Shown here piece after piece: positions 1 to 8,902 of a stretch of DNA of 64,000 nt (the stretch's first letter is position 1; every line of letters starts with the position of its first letter). The DNA is from Ancylothrix sp. D3o (GTDB taxonomy: Bacteria; Cyanobacteriota; Cyanobacteriia; Cyanobacteriales; Oscillatoriaceae). The notes below the pieces were generated by a model. That model was not told the DNA's origin, ran no database searches, and saw only the letters and a list, made by a program, of their open reading frames with translations. The position numbers and the translations under genes are program-made. Location: NCBI RefSeq assembly GCF_025370775.1, contig NZ_JAMXEX010000007.1, positions 124,001 to 188,000 of the forward strand, written 5' to 3'.

Positions 1-291
1 TCCTTGTTTCATTCCCCAGTAGCGGTCAAATTCTTCTCCTTTGGATGAACACATCACCACTGGTACGTTTTGGGTTTTGGGATCTGCTTTGAGCCGGCGG
101 CATACTTCATAACCGTTCATGCGGGGCATGACAATATCCAATACTACTAAATCTGGACAGTTATCTTGGATTCGCTCTAGGGCTTCTACGCCATCCGACG
201 CTACGGAAACGGTTAATCCGCTGCCTTTGAGGAGGTTTGAGATCATCTCCCGTTGCGTTACGCTGTCTTCCACAACTAGAACTGTACTCAT
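1..291 (-). CDS. hmpB: HmpB-like CheY/PilH response regulator (3' end outside window)
   Basis: The minus strand from an ATG at 291 reads as a receiver domain and runs off the left edge after 97 codons. It shows the acidic pair (E8, D9), a phosphoacceptor D52 in an LDIVMPRMNG stretch, and the beta4 segment PVVMCSSKG. It has no room for an output domain so far, which fits a single-domain CheY/PilH protein. In filamentous cyanobacteria the hmp cluster encodes a chemotaxis-like system that controls type IV pilus motility of filaments, with hmpA (PatA-like) followed by hmpB (CheY-like), a CheW-like, an MCP-like and a CheA-like gene. Here hmpA lies just upstream on the same strand and hmpF lies divergently, so hmpB is the best call. 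The remaining hmp genes should lie beyond the left edge. Confidence 0.8.
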   Translation of the reverse strand, partial: MSTVLVVEDSVTQREMISNLLKGSGLTVSVASDGVEALERIQDNCPDLVVLDIVMPRMNGYEVCRRLKADPKTQNVPVVMCSSKGEEFDRYWGMKQG

Positions 292-791
292 AGATTCTTA
301 CCTGACAAGCTGGATCAAATATATTAACTATTAACGGTCTTCTAGCGTTTGCTGGCGCTATCTGTTGCTGTTATAGCCTTTTTTTTAAGGCTTTTTTTCG
401 GGGGTGTTTTTGACAAGTACACCAGAGCAAATGTTATTTTGCTCACAACAGCTATGTTATGGCTGTTTGGGAGGTTTTTAGAGGAAATAGATACTATAAT
501 ATTATATTTGCTCATCTTTTGGGTAAGATGGCCGGCGCTACTCTTTGTTTTGAGGAGCGCAAAGCCACAATGCTCAATAATTGCTTTGTGTTTTGCTTAA
601 GCAAGGGGCTTATGGGCCGGTAGGGGTGGGTTTTTATAGTTTGGTTATTTTTATGGTTTGGTTTTTTTGAGGGTGTGTAGGCAATTTTTAGATAGATAGC
701 CTTTGCTAATTACCACTATAACTTTAAGAGCGCCCCTAACCTGAGTTCTCACCTGTTGTGGTATTTTGGTGGGTTTGGCATGGTGTTGAAG
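292..791. other. hmpB-hmpA intergenic region, no gene
   Basis: These 500 bases separate the two minus-strand genes hmpB and hmpA. A plus-strand frame at 349-600 could encode a hydrophobic peptide, but it has no recognisable family and lies among long T runs, so I do not call it. The stretch holds one terminator-like hairpin in plus orientation (375-398). I see no other structure. The promoter of hmpB should lie here if hmpB is not only read from hmpA. Confidence 0.5.
375..398 (+). terminator. short rho-independent terminator-like hairpin
   Basis: AGCCTT (375-380) and AAGGCT (387-392) form a 6-bp stem around six T's, followed by six T's (393-398). The T tract lies on the plus-strand side, although both neighbouring genes are on the minus strand. 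It could end a plus-strand transcript antisense to the hmpB start, or be chance in T-rich DNA. Confidence 0.35.
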
Positions 792-2087
792 TCAATTGAA
801 GGGGGAGGCCGGTGGTAGGGGGCCAGAAATGTCTAGGTCAAGTTCGGCTTCAAGGGCGTCTTCTAGTAATTTTTCTGGTCGGGGTTGGGTGGGATCTCCG
901 GGCCCGGCGTATTTTTCGACGAGCATGAGCAGTTCGCTTTCGCCAAAGGGTTTGGTGAGGTAGTCGGTGGAGCCTACCATGCGAGCTTTTACGCGGTCAA
1001 TAAAGCCGTCTTTGCCTGTGATCATGCAAATGGGGGTTTGACGAAAGGCGGTAGACCGGCGCAGCATGGCGCAAATTTCATAGCCATCGAGTAGGGGCAT
1101 GGTGATGTCGCATAAGATCAAGTCGGGTTTGAGTTGAAATACGAGGCTGAGGGCTTTGACGGGGTTACTGATGCCGCTGGCTTCGTAACCGTGTTGGCTG
1201 AGAATATATTCGACTGATTTGCGGACGGCTACTTCGTCATCAATGCAAACGATGCGGGGGACTTTGGTGGCGTTGGTAGGAAAGAGTTCCCACCGGCTGT
1301 TGCGGTCGTTTTGATTTAAAGGGCCGGTAAGCTGGACAAGTCCTTGCTGGACATAAGGATGTATGGCTCTGGCGACGGTGAGGACGTCACGGTTGAGATA
1401 ACGAGCCAGCGCTCGGATGGTTGTTTGACCATCGGCCCAGCGGGTGAGGGTGTTAAAGGTGGGTTCGGGTAGGCTTTCGCGGAGTTTTTCAAAGTCAGTG
1501 ATGATTGGGCATTGGTTAGGAGATTGGATGTGGGGGTGAAATTGCTTCCATTCTTGGATGCGCTGGACGATTTTGGGTACGCAGTTGCTAATCTCTAGGG
1601 TGGTGAGTTGGGGGGCTAGGGGGGCGCCCATCTCGAAGATAAATGAGCCGTTATGGAGATCGAGCAGATCAAAGAGGGTTTCGTTGATCATGCTGTGAAT
1701 GATGTTCCGCCCTTGGGAGGGGGTGATGATCCGGTTTTCTAGCAGCGCCCACAGGTAGCCGTATTCTGGTGCGTTATTGGCCGGTGTGGTGGGGGTGTCG
1801 AGGGTGTTGAGGGCGCTTTCTGCTTTATACCGGCGCAGGTAGTCTCGCAGGCGCGATATGTTGCTGTCGCTGTCTGCGGTGGCGTAGATGATTTGGCCGT
1901 TGTTGAAGAAGACAAACCAGGACTGTTCTTGTTGCTGTTGGTCGCTCCTGCGTTGCCGGTCGCTTGTTTTGATGACGGTGCTGGCGGCTGGGCTGTAGGC
2001 TTGTACGAACAGTTCGCCGGTTCGTTGCCCCAACTCTATGAGTTGCAGGATGCTACGCATATCAATTTCAGTAAGATTTCCCTGCAT
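792..2087 (-). CDS. hmpA: HmpA, PatA-type response regulator (DUF4388/PATAN + receiver)
   Basis: This 431-residue protein has the PatA layout. An N-terminal DUF4388/PATAN-like region starts with MQGNLTEIDMRSILQLIELG, a central linker follows to about residue 275, and a C-terminal receiver domain begins at PRIVCIDDE. The receiver carries the acidic pair DD, the phosphoacceptor Asp in LILCDITMP, a Thr in MITGKDG and the Lys in TKPFG. PatA-like regulators such as PixG and TaxP1 are output proteins of cyanobacterial pilus phototaxis pathways. In the hmp locus, HmpA should act with HmpB downstream of the CheA-like HmpE to control pilus activity. The next gene on the strand is hmpB, 500 bases downstream, a wider gap than expected inside an operon. 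The assignment is from domain order plus context. Confidence 0.82.
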   Translation of the reverse strand: MQGNLTEIDMRSILQLIELGQRTGELFVQAYSPAASTVIKTSDRQRRSDQQQQEQSWFVFFNNGQIIYATADSDSNISRLRDYLRRYKAESALNTLDTPTTPANNAPEYGYLWALLENRIITPSQGRNIIHSMINETLFDLLDLHNGSFIFEMGAPLAPQLTTLEISNCVPKIVQRIQEWKQFHPHIQSPNQCPIITDFEKLRESLPEPTFNTLTRWADGQTTIRALARYLNRDVLTVARAIHPYVQQGLVQLTGPLNQNDRNSRWELFPTNATKVPRIVCIDDEVAVRKSVEYILSQHGYEASGISNPVKALSLVFQLKPDLILCDITMPLLDGYEICAMLRRSTAFRQTPICMITGKDGFIDRVKARMVGSTDYLTKPFGESELLMLVEKYAGPGDPTQPRPEKLLEDALEAELDLDISGPLPPASPFN

Positions 2088-2929
2088 CCCCCTAAAAGGC
2101 TCTCCTTAGAAGCGTTTGTGTTTATTAAAATCGGTCTTTATGGCTTGCTAATAGACGGTTTTATGTGTTTGTTGCCTAAAAAGCGGCCTGTTGTTTTTGG
2201 TCTTGCTCAAATCGGTCACGTTTGGTGATGCCGGCTTGTGCAGGAAGTTTGTTTGTTTCTGCTTGATGCTGACGGGTGCGCGAATTGCCTCAAAAGCCTT
2301 TGGGTTGCTTTTTAATGTCAGGCGGTAACAACATTTACTCATATCTTGCTCAGCCATAGGCGGGTTTGGATGACGTTATATAATTTTGTTTGTCAAGCTG
2401 CCAGCCATGCGCGGGTTTAGAATCTAAACTTCTACTCTATCCTCTAGCTCTTGTCCTGCCAAGGGAGGCCCGCTTTTTAAAGGTGTCTTTGAGGTTTTGA
2501 TCTCTGGGCTATTTTTGCTGGTGGACAATCGGCAGGCTGCTAAGATAAATGCTTTGCAGTGGTCTTGCTAGGAGGATTTCGAGTGCTTGTTTGGATTGGC
2601 AGTTATACATCTAGGAATTCTTGTGCTTTATTTTTTGGCTTTGGCTGCATTAGGTTTTTTCCGGGGCCGGGTTAATTTTTACTCTGCTAAAACTTTAACA
2701 GTTTTGTGAACGTTTATGTCTCTGGATCGACTTTTATTCTGTTGCTTGTTTAAGTGAATTTTAATTTATATCAAGGTTTTTAGTTTTTTTTGCCAAAAAG
2801 ATTGTTAGGACTGAGAATGGTTAGAATTTTCAAGAGATAGACAAGCTGATCTATCTCTTAAAAACTATGCCTAAATGCCGGTATTGTATCTTTGCCTAAA
2901 ATTGATTAGCTGGGTTTTGACAGCGGAGG

Positions 2930-2957
2930 TAGAGACGTAAGGCGCGGAACGTCTCTA
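2930..2957. repeat. palindromic cyanobacterial intergenic repeat
   Basis: The 9-base arms TAGAGACGT (2930-2938) and ACGTCTCTA (2949-2957) pair perfectly around a 10-base spacer. Elements of the form GTAGAGACGTT...AACGTCTCTAC are dispersed in many cyanobacterial genomes as non-coding palindromic repeats. The dispersed nature is from general knowledge; only this copy is in the window. Confidence 0.6.
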
Positions 2958-3240
2958 GTCAAAAAAGCGATAGAAGCATCAAGGCCATAATTTCTAAAGC
3001 TGCTGGTCAGGTAAAATATAGATATAAAAGTCCCTAGAAAGCAGAAATTATTTTAATTATCACAGCTAGACGATTAGTAAGGATGGTTTGGGTAAAATAA
3101 AGCGGCGTTAAATTCCTGTAACTACTGTTTGTTTTAAGTGTGGAGGTTGGCAGTGGTGAGCCGGTTGTGGTTGATTGTTATTGCTGTTAAGCCGATAGTT
3201 AAGATCGTTAACAAAGCATAGGTATCGGCACACTGTCTTT

Positions 3241-3264
3241 TAAGGGCGAAGGTAAGGGCGAAGG
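3241..3264. repeat. 12-base tandem duplication
   Basis: TAAGGGCGAAGG occurs twice head to tail (3241-3252 and 3253-3264) in the hmpA-hmpF gap, at the start of the G-rich stretch. Confidence 0.7.
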
Positions 3265-3289
3265 ATGGGCTCGCTTAAAGGGCGGCTGG

Positions 3290-3370
3290 GGCTGGCTGAA
3301 AAACAGCGGCAATTGAGGGTGAAAGAAGTTCACGAGGGGAGGGTTCAGGGCAATAAACGAGCAGCCAGCC
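3290..3370. other. long-range inverted repeat, possible structured RNA
   Basis: GGCTGGCTG (3290-3298) and CAGCCAGCC (3362-3370) form a perfect 9-bp stem enclosing 63 bases. If transcribed toward hmpF this would be part of a folded leader or small RNA. No Rfam-type consensus was recognised. Confidence 0.4.
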
Positions 3371-3436
3371 TAAAAGATAACTGAGCGGGGTGAGTGAGAA
3401 CGAGAAAAAGAATCAACAGGCTGTGGTATAACCAGA

Positions 3437-3456
3437 ATGAAAAAGTGCTTTTTCAT
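3437..3456. repeat. perfect 9-bp inverted repeat upstream of hmpF
   Basis: ATGAAAAAG (3437-3445) and CTTTTTCAT (3448-3456) are separated by two bases. No T run follows on either strand, so it is more likely an operator-like dyad or RNA hairpin than a terminator. Confidence 0.5.
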
Positions 3457-3750
3457 CGGCCCTAGAGGACTCTGGCAATGATTAACTTGCTAGTAGCTGA
3501 TAGGCTGGCATTTGGGGAAACCTAAATCTAAGCAGGATACGAGATAGGCGCTTGCTCAAACATAAATATTATGTGTTGATCCAAGGGTGAGCGCTTAATG
3601 CAAATGTCTGTGATTAAAATTGTAAGGGGAATGGCTCAATAGCACGGTTGCTACGCCTTGGGCGCAGTTTCATAAGTTAAGCTAAGGTGCTGCTTGCAGG
3701 AAACGTTTATTTAAAAATTAGTAGTTTTAGATATAAAGAGGACGATCAGC

Positions 3751-5496
3751 GTGCTGTATCTAGCGGAAGTAAAAATACAAAAAGGCGGTGTCTTTGGTGG
3801 GAGTAAGGCTCAACTGAAACTGCTGGCCTGCCAGCGGGGTGAGCAGAGTTGGACTGCTGTACCAGGGGAAGAGGTGATTGATGCTGATGAGGCCGGCAAG
3901 TTTGAAAATGGAATGTTGGTTCTGGTTGACTTGAGTGCTAACAAGCAAGTACAGCGTCAACCTCAAGAAGCGGCGCGCCAGTTGGTGAGTATTTTGCAAA
4001 ATTTCTCGCGGCTTCAGGATAAGTTTAAAACTCAGGAAGAGGAAATTGAGCAGTGGAAGCAATCACTGACTTATCAAAGTCAGGAACTCAACCGGCGCGA
4101 GATGGAGTTGCAGGCGCAAGAAGAAGAAATTGGCCAAATGCAGGGGGAGTTTGAGCGTTTAGAGCAAACTCGTCAAGAAATTGATAGTGCGCGGGACCAA
4201 GCAAACCAGTTACAGGCGGAGTTGGAGCAAAAACGGCAAGAGTTAGAGAATTCTTGGCAGCAGTTGAATGGTGAACGCCAGCGCTTAAATGAGCAGTTAC
4301 AGGAAAATTCGGGAAGAAGTTTAGATGAGGAGCAGTCGCGGTATATTCAAGAGTTGATTGAGCATTTGTCTGGGGCGATTCCTCCTACGACGGCGGTGCG
4401 TGAGCAGCTTAATCGCGGGTTGGAAATGTTGTCGCTTTCTCAGTCGGTTTTAGACCAACATTGGCAAAATCTTGAGTCTTTCCGGGGACAGGCTCAGCAG
4501 TTACAGTCGGAGGTTGACCGGCATCTTTCGGAATTTAACGACCGAGAACGAGATTGCAATTCTGTTCGCGCATCGTTGGATCAAGCGCGGATGGCGTTGA
4601 AGGTGCAGGAAAATACTATGCGTTTGAAGGAAGATTACGCTCAGGCGCTTGGGTTGCGTTTGCAAACTCAGGAGGAATTGCACAGTACAATTTACAAGTT
4701 TGTTGATACTTCTGATAAGGTGAGTATTAGCCCGAAGGTTGATGTGGAGGCGCTTGAGAGAATGGCGCTCGATGAGTTACAGGGTTTGGTGCAGCAACTT
4801 CAGCAGACTTTGGAAAAGGATATTCCGTTTGTGAATGACCAGCAGGATGAGTTGCGCTCTTCGCGTGAGACGATTGATGAGTTGCAGGTTAAGTTGGGCC
4901 GGGTTAGTGATTATGAGCGCCGGTCTGTTGAGGAGGAGTTGGCGGATGAGCAAGACCGTTATGAGATGTTGAATAAGACGGTTGAGGGGCAGTTGCGTAT
5001 TATTCGGGAGCGTAAGGAAATTTTGGCACAACATGAGGGGGTTTTATCGCGCCGTTTGGGTAGGCCGATGAGTTCGCTTTCTGATAGCCAGTTGGATTTT
5101 GCGCCGATTTTGAATGTGGTTGAGGCTCAACGTCAGCAAATGGCTGAGGAGTTACAGGGACTTGAGCGGGAAATTGAACAGATGCGCCAAAGTATTCAGC
5201 AGGCTCAGGGAATGATTGAGCACCAGGCGGGGGATACTTCTCGCCAGGAAGCCGAGTTAAGGCAATTGGAGGAGGCTTTGGTTTCTCGTCGGACGGCGGC
5301 GGCTCAGATGTGGGGTAAGGTGGGTTTGTATGAGGAGATGTTGCAGCCGGTGCAAGAGCGTTTAAATGAGGTTCGTTCGTCTTTGGAAGGGGCAGCAGGT
5401 AATCTCAATCATGTTCAAGAAATGGGCGATTATCAATTACAATTAATTGCTCAATTGCGTCAATTTATGCAGGGTTTGATGGGGGAGGTGTCTTAA
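3751..5496 (+). CDS. hmpF: HmpF, coiled-coil pilus motility protein
   Basis: This 581-residue protein opens with a conserved head (MLYLAEVKIQKGGVFGG, then LKLLACQRGEQSW and VPGEE) that I recognise as the HmpF family. Nearly the whole remainder from about residue 70 is Gln/Glu/Leu-rich coiled coil. In Nostoc punctiforme HmpF is needed for hormogonium motility and is reported to localise dynamically with the pilus motors at cell poles. The start is GTG at 3751, preceded by AAAGAGGA eight bases upstream. As in Nostoc, the gene is divergent from hmpA. There is no membrane segment. The C terminus ends LRQFMQGLMGEVS. The gene should act in pilus activation and polarity; that role is from the family, not visible in the sequence. 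Confidence 0.88.
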   Translation: MLYLAEVKIQKGGVFGGSKAQLKLLACQRGEQSWTAVPGEEVIDADEAGKFENGMLVLVDLSANKQVQRQPQEAARQLVSILQNFSRLQDKFKTQEEEIEQWKQSLTYQSQELNRREMELQAQEEEIGQMQGEFERLEQTRQEIDSARDQANQLQAELEQKRQELENSWQQLNGERQRLNEQLQENSGRSLDEEQSRYIQELIEHLSGAIPPTTAVREQLNRGLEMLSLSQSVLDQHWQNLESFRGQAQQLQSEVDRHLSEFNDRERDCNSVRASLDQARMALKVQENTMRLKEDYAQALGLRLQTQEELHSTIYKFVDTSDKVSISPKVDVEALERMALDELQGLVQQLQQTLEKDIPFVNDQQDELRSSRETIDELQVKLGRVSDYERRSVEEELADEQDRYEMLNKTVEGQLRIIRERKEILAQHEGVLSRRLGRPMSSLSDSQLDFAPILNVVEAQRQQMAEELQGLEREIEQMRQSIQQAQGMIEHQAGDTSRQEAELRQLEEALVSRRTAAAQMWGKVGLYEEMLQPVQERLNEVRSSLEGAAGNLNHVQEMGDYQLQLIAQLRQFMQGLMGEVS

Positions 5497-5589
5497 TAAA
5501 AATTGGGTTTTTGGGTGATTTTTCGGAGATTGCTAAAGTAGGGGATGTGAAGGAATGCAGGCTAATAATTTTAGGGGCATAAATTGTTT

Positions 5590-6600
5590 TTAAATTTGGC
5601 GGATTTCTATCCATTCTCCACATACTTCGGCATAACTTCCCCCCGGAAATGGATCGCTGCGAGAACGATTAGGTGCTGTTATTAACGCGGTTAATTTTTC
5701 GACTTGCTCGAAGTTGGGGGCGGTGGGGAGTATTTCAACTAAAAGCCGGTGTATAACTCGTCTTTGAATGGCAAGATGTGCTGTTTTTAATAACCGGCGA
5801 TTAATAGCAATTTTTGATAGAAATTCAACATCATCTGATTTTTGTACTATGGCTTTTTCATAAAAATCACCGCACTGCTGTTCGAGATATTCAACATCAG
5901 CGCGTAACAATTCTGCGGTTTGACAGAGGTGTTTTTCTACTTGCGGGTTAAAGGTTTCTAAAAGCGGCAATAACTCTAAGCGAATGCGATTACGGGTATA
6001 ATTTGTATCTTGATTCGTGGAATCTTCCCAAACTTTGATATTATTTTCTTGGCAAAATTGGCCGGTTTGCACTCTGGAAACTTCCAGCAACGGACGCACT
6101 AAATCAATTTTGTTTTCTAGGTCAGATAAAACCGGCATTGATCTTTTCCAACTTAAAGCCTGCAAACCTTCTGCACCACTACCACGCATTAAATTGTAGA
6201 GTAAAGTTTCGGCGCGGTCGGTGCAGGTGTGGCCGGTTACTATCAAATTATAGTTATTTTTTGTACAAATAGCGCCCAAAGCTTGATAACGCCAGGATCT
6301 TGCTGCTGCTTCGGTTTTAGGTATTTGTTGGGCAACTTCCAAAAAAAACGAAACTTGCAAATTTTTTGCTAACTCTGCCACATATTCAGCATTAGCCGCC
6401 GAGTCAATACGCCAGCGGTGATCGCAATGAGCAATAGCTAAATCCCAATTCCATTTTGGTTGTAAATCTAGCAACATTTGCAGCAGACAAAGTGAATCTT
6501 GACCCCCTGAAACAGCGACCAAAATTCGACTATTTCTAGGGAGGAGTTGCCGGGTTTTTAAAGTGCGGTGAATTTGAGCGTGTAGGGATGTCCAAGACAT
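5590..6600 (-). CDS. tilS: tRNA(Ile)-lysidine synthase TilS
   Basis: TilS uses ATP and lysine to convert the wobble cytidine of the CAU-anticodon isoleucine tRNA to lysidine, so that it reads AUA. The N-type ATP pyrophosphatase P-loop is plain as ILVAVSGGQDS at residues 26-36, followed by AIAHCDHRWR and VTGHTCTDRAET, with the family signature NLMRGSGAEGLQAL and the ENNIKVWEDSTN...YTRNRIR segment. The protein is 336 residues from the ATG at 6600. An in-frame ATG further upstream at 6669 would add 23 hydrophobic residues and is less likely, because the chosen start MSWTSLHAQIHRTL matches the family. The gene follows ccsA by 87 bases on the same strand. Its C-terminal domain is short compared with Escherichia coli TilS, as is common in cyanobacteria. 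Confidence 0.93.
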   Translation of the reverse strand: MSWTSLHAQIHRTLKTRQLLPRNSRILVAVSGGQDSLCLLQMLLDLQPKWNWDLAIAHCDHRWRIDSAANAEYVAELAKNLQVSFFLEVAQQIPKTEAAARSWRYQALGAICTKNNYNLIVTGHTCTDRAETLLYNLMRGSGAEGLQALSWKRSMPVLSDLENKIDLVRPLLEVSRVQTGQFCQENNIKVWEDSTNQDTNYTRNRIRLELLPLLETFNPQVEKHLCQTAELLRADVEYLEQQCGDFYEKAIVQKSDDVEFLSKIAINRRLLKTAHLAIQRRVIHRLLVEILPTAPNFEQVEKLTALITAPNRSRSDPFPGGSYAEVCGEWIEIRQI

Positions 6601-6687
6601 TTGGGTTAAATATAAAAACTTTATTGGTGAAAATGTAACTGGTGAAAAAGTCAAAAATAGTCTCTTCACCAGTCACAAGTCACGAGT

Positions 6688-7701
6688 TTAGAAAAACCAA
6701 CCGTAAGAGTGTAAACCTTTACCCAAAATATTGACACCCAAATAACAAATCCAAACCACAACAAAACCGGCCCCCGCTAACAACGCCGGCTTGCGTCCTT
6801 GCCAACCTTTGGTAATGCGAGCGTGTAAATAAGCCGCAAATACCAACCAAGTAATTAAAGCCCAGGTTTCCTTCGGGTCCCAACTCCAATAAGAACCCCA
6901 TGCTTCATTTGCCCAAACAGCACCGGCAATAATACCAATTGTTAGCAAAGGAAACCCTAAACCAATCACGCGATAACTGATATTATCCAGCGTTTCTGCA
7001 AGGTTCAGGCGTTGAGGAGAAAGTACCGCAGCGGTGGCCGGTTCAACGGTGAGACGTTCTAAAACTGCGGTGTTGCCGGTATTGTTATTTCCCTCAAAGG
7101 CGGCAACTTGAGGGGCAATGTCTTCACCGGCTTTTTGCAACTTATAAGCCGGAGTGCGAAAACCGCCGGTTCCTACCGAAGATCCATGCAATTCGATATT
7201 TTGACCTCTGGTGACAACAAGAAAAGCAATAGCCAACAGAGAACCCACCATCAGGGCAGAATAACTGAGCATCATAACGCTGACGTGCATCATCAGCCAG
7301 TTAGACTTGAGGGCCGGTACCAGAGGCGCGGAACCTTGCATTTCTGAAGGCAGAGTTAAAGCAGCAAAAGCCGTGATCGCCATTGCCACCGGCGCTGTCG
7401 CAACACCAACCAACCGCGACCGGCTCATATTTTCAGCGATCAGGTGAACAGTGGTGATCCCCCAAGTCAGGAAAAACAAAGATTCGTAAAGGTTGCTGAG
7501 GGGAAAATAACCAGCCTCTATCCAGCGGGCACCAAGCAAAGCGGCGATACAAAGATTGGCGACAGCCATGCCGGCGGTACCAAGGGCATTAAGATAGGGA
7601 ATTTGGGGAAATGCTGCGCCTCCCCAGTAAACCAGCATTGTGATAAATAAAACGGCAAACGAGATATTATCTAACCCGTTTTGAAGTGCGACTAAATCCA
7701 T
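6688..7701 (-). CDS. ccsA: c-type cytochrome biogenesis protein CcsA (also annotated CcsB)
   Basis: This 337-residue polytopic membrane protein is the haem-handling subunit of the System II cytochrome c synthase, acting with Ccs1 to attach haem to apocytochromes on the lumen/periplasm side. The tryptophan-rich WWD-type segment is clear ([19 protein letters not shown]), followed by the conserved tail ending LHSYGWFF. There are about eight hydrophobic helices and a soluble loop around residues 165-225. The start is the ATG at 7701, supported by GGAG (complement of 7712-7715) ten bases upstream. The reading frame extends 50 codons further, but that part is not membrane-like and lacks a ribosome site. 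The name varies: chloroplast and Synechocystis usage is ccsA, while automated pipelines often print CcsB. Confidence 0.9.
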   Translation of the reverse strand: MDLVALQNGLDNISFAVLFITMLVYWGGAAFPQIPYLNALGTAGMAVANLCIAALLGARWIEAGYFPLSNLYESLFFLTWGITTVHLIAENMSRSRLVGVATAPVAMAITAFAALTLPSEMQGSAPLVPALKSNWLMMHVSVMMLSYSALMVGSLLAIAFLVVTRGQNIELHGSSVGTGGFRTPAYKLQKAGEDIAPQVAAFEGNNNTGNTAVLERLTVEPATAAVLSPQRLNLAETLDNISYRVIGLGFPLLTIGIIAGAVWANEAWGSYWSWDPKETWALITWLVFAAYLHARITKGWQGRKPALLAGAGFVVVWICYLGVNILGKGLHSYGWFF

Positions 7702-7967
7702 GCAATGTGTTCTCCGCAGCTTTTTGGTTGAGGCGGGAGGTGTACGATTACACAAGGCTCCCCATCCGGCCAATAAAGTTTTTAGTGTGTGTGGATCTAT
7801 CCTATCGATTCTGGTGTGCAGAATGTCTAACAAACTTGAGTTTGGGCACAACCGTGAGAAGTTGTTATCTGTAAAAACCTGGTTGCGGTCGTTAACGAAT
7901 GCGGTAAACTAGCGGGTTGTGTGCGGCATAAATCGAGGCCGGAATGAACAACAAAGGAGAGGTGCCG

Positions 7968-8273
7968 GTGAATTTAAACGATCTTGTGGAAGACATCCGC
8001 TGTTTGGCGCAGGCTTATCAAGGCGATCCAATTGCGGTTTTAGGTGTATTGCGAGTGCTTGAGTCTTTGCATCGGGAAATTCGGGATGGGATGTTTCAAG
8101 AGTGCTTGCCAGAAAACCGGCAGCAGCTTTATGCTTTGCTGCGGGATATTGAAGCGGAGGGGGGATGGCCTCATATTCCGCGTATGCGAGTGCAAGCTTT
8201 ACTGCAAAGCCTGCGGCTCGAAGCAGCAACTCAAGAACCTCCACAAGTAACTATTTTGCCTCAAGAAGAGTAA
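7968..8273 (+). CDS. conserved cyanobacterial hypothetical protein
   Basis: A small soluble protein of about 101 residues, mostly helical. It starts VNLNDLVEDIRCLAQAYQGD and continues with VLRVLESLHREIRDGMFQ and LPENRQQLYALLRDIEAEGGW. It has no cysteine motif, signal peptide or membrane segment, and I cannot assign a function. I chose the GTG at 7968 because AAAGGAG (7953-7959) sits eight bases upstream; an ATG at 7944 in the same frame would add eight residues. It is divergent from ccsA. The type of sequence is familiar from other cyanobacteria, but I do not recall a characterised member. Confidence 0.7.
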   Translation: MNLNDLVEDIRCLAQAYQGDPIAVLGVLRVLESLHREIRDGMFQECLPENRQQLYALLRDIEAEGGWPHIPRMRVQALLQSLRLEAATQEPPQVTILPQEE

Positions 8274-8314
8274 AGGCGTTGCCGTTGGTGGCGTAAGCTT
8301 TGGCTATTGCCAAT

Positions 8315-8767
8315 TTAATCAAGGAGTTTCCATAGGACACCCAATTTTATCCATCGCGTCGGCTCAAATTTTAATACTTGTTTGAAACTGTACAGGCTTT
8401 GTTGCAATTGTAATGCAGAGGGCCGGTTTTGGCTTTGGCGCAGCCAGTCGCCTCGATCCAGTGTGCCGGTGATGGTGTAATTGTTAGTGTAATTGTTGGA
8501 GGTCGGTTCGCTGTTTTGGGTGGTCGGAGGAATGTTTAGTTCGTGTTCTATGTCTTTTTGATGAGCAATGAGTAAGTCACAGGCGGGACAATACCGGCAA
8601 GACTTGTTTAAAATGACTGGATCGCGTTGTTCTATTTCTATCACTAAAGGCACTTTCCGCAGCTTTGTTTTACCGGCACACTTGGGGCAAGCAGAAAATC
8701 GCACGTCTGTGTAGGGGTTGAGGAAAAAGAATCTGTAGCGGCGCGGTTGCTTTGGTATTCGTGTCAT
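8315..8767 (-). CDS. hypothetical protein with zinc-ribbon-like cysteines
   Basis: A 150-residue basic protein beginning MTRIPKQPRRYRFFFLNPY. It has a CPKC pair (C27, C30) and a second cluster CRYCPAC (C57, C60, C63), which together look like a treble-clef or zinc-ribbon metal site. The middle (residues 75-100) is Asn/Thr-rich and low in complexity, and the C terminus is Leu/Lys-rich (FEPTRWIKLGVLWKLLD). I recognise no family and do not assign a function. Binding of nucleic acid is possible from the basic N terminus plus zinc site, but this is only inference. It lies convergent to the gene at 7968 and downstream of the Fe-S nuclease gene on the same strand. Confidence 0.65.
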   Translation of the reverse strand: MTRIPKQPRRYRFFFLNPYTDVRFSACPKCAGKTKLRKVPLVIEIEQRDPVILNKSCRYCPACDLLIAHQKDIEHELNIPPTTQNSEPTSNNYTNNYTITGTLDRGDWLRQSQNRPSALQLQQSLYSFKQVLKFEPTRWIKLGVLWKLLD

Positions 8768-8902
8768 GGCCCTGGTTCTGTTGCACCATAGTTTTAGATT
8801 AGCTTATTTGATAAGCTATGCTGAAACTGTTATTTTTTTTTAATGTGCTGTGGGGGTGCGGCTGAAGAAAATAGCTTTTAGAAATCCAACTTAGAATCAC
8901 TA

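Larger units (their letters stand above)
2088..3750. other. long divergent intergenic region between hmpA and hmpF
   Basis: These 1663 bases hold no convincing protein gene; the short frames within it (for example 2148-2357 minus) show no family features. They must carry the promoters of hmpA and hmpF. I can see a palindromic repeat (2930-2957), a 12-base tandem duplication (3241-3264), a long-range stem (3290-3370), a 9-bp hairpin (3437-3456) and a small dyad with ACATAA/TTATGT arms (3560-3574). The G-rich, stem-forming stretch at about 3240-3460 looks more like a structured leader or small RNA than neutral spacer, but I recognise no known RNA family. Confidence 0.5.

Noticed and set aside
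349-600. Open frame for an 83-residue hydrophobic peptide between hmpB and hmpA
   Set aside because: It begins on T-rich DNA, overlaps a terminator-like hairpin, has no ribosome site and no recognisable family.
2148-2357. Minus-strand frame of 69 codons upstream of hmpA
   Set aside because: Composition is not protein-like, there is no ribosome site, and it sits in the hmpA upstream region.
3240-3470. Possible RNase P, 6S, tmRNA or SRP RNA in the G-rich stretch
   Set aside because: None of the conserved cores of those RNAs is present; only generic stems are seen, so it stays an unassigned structure.
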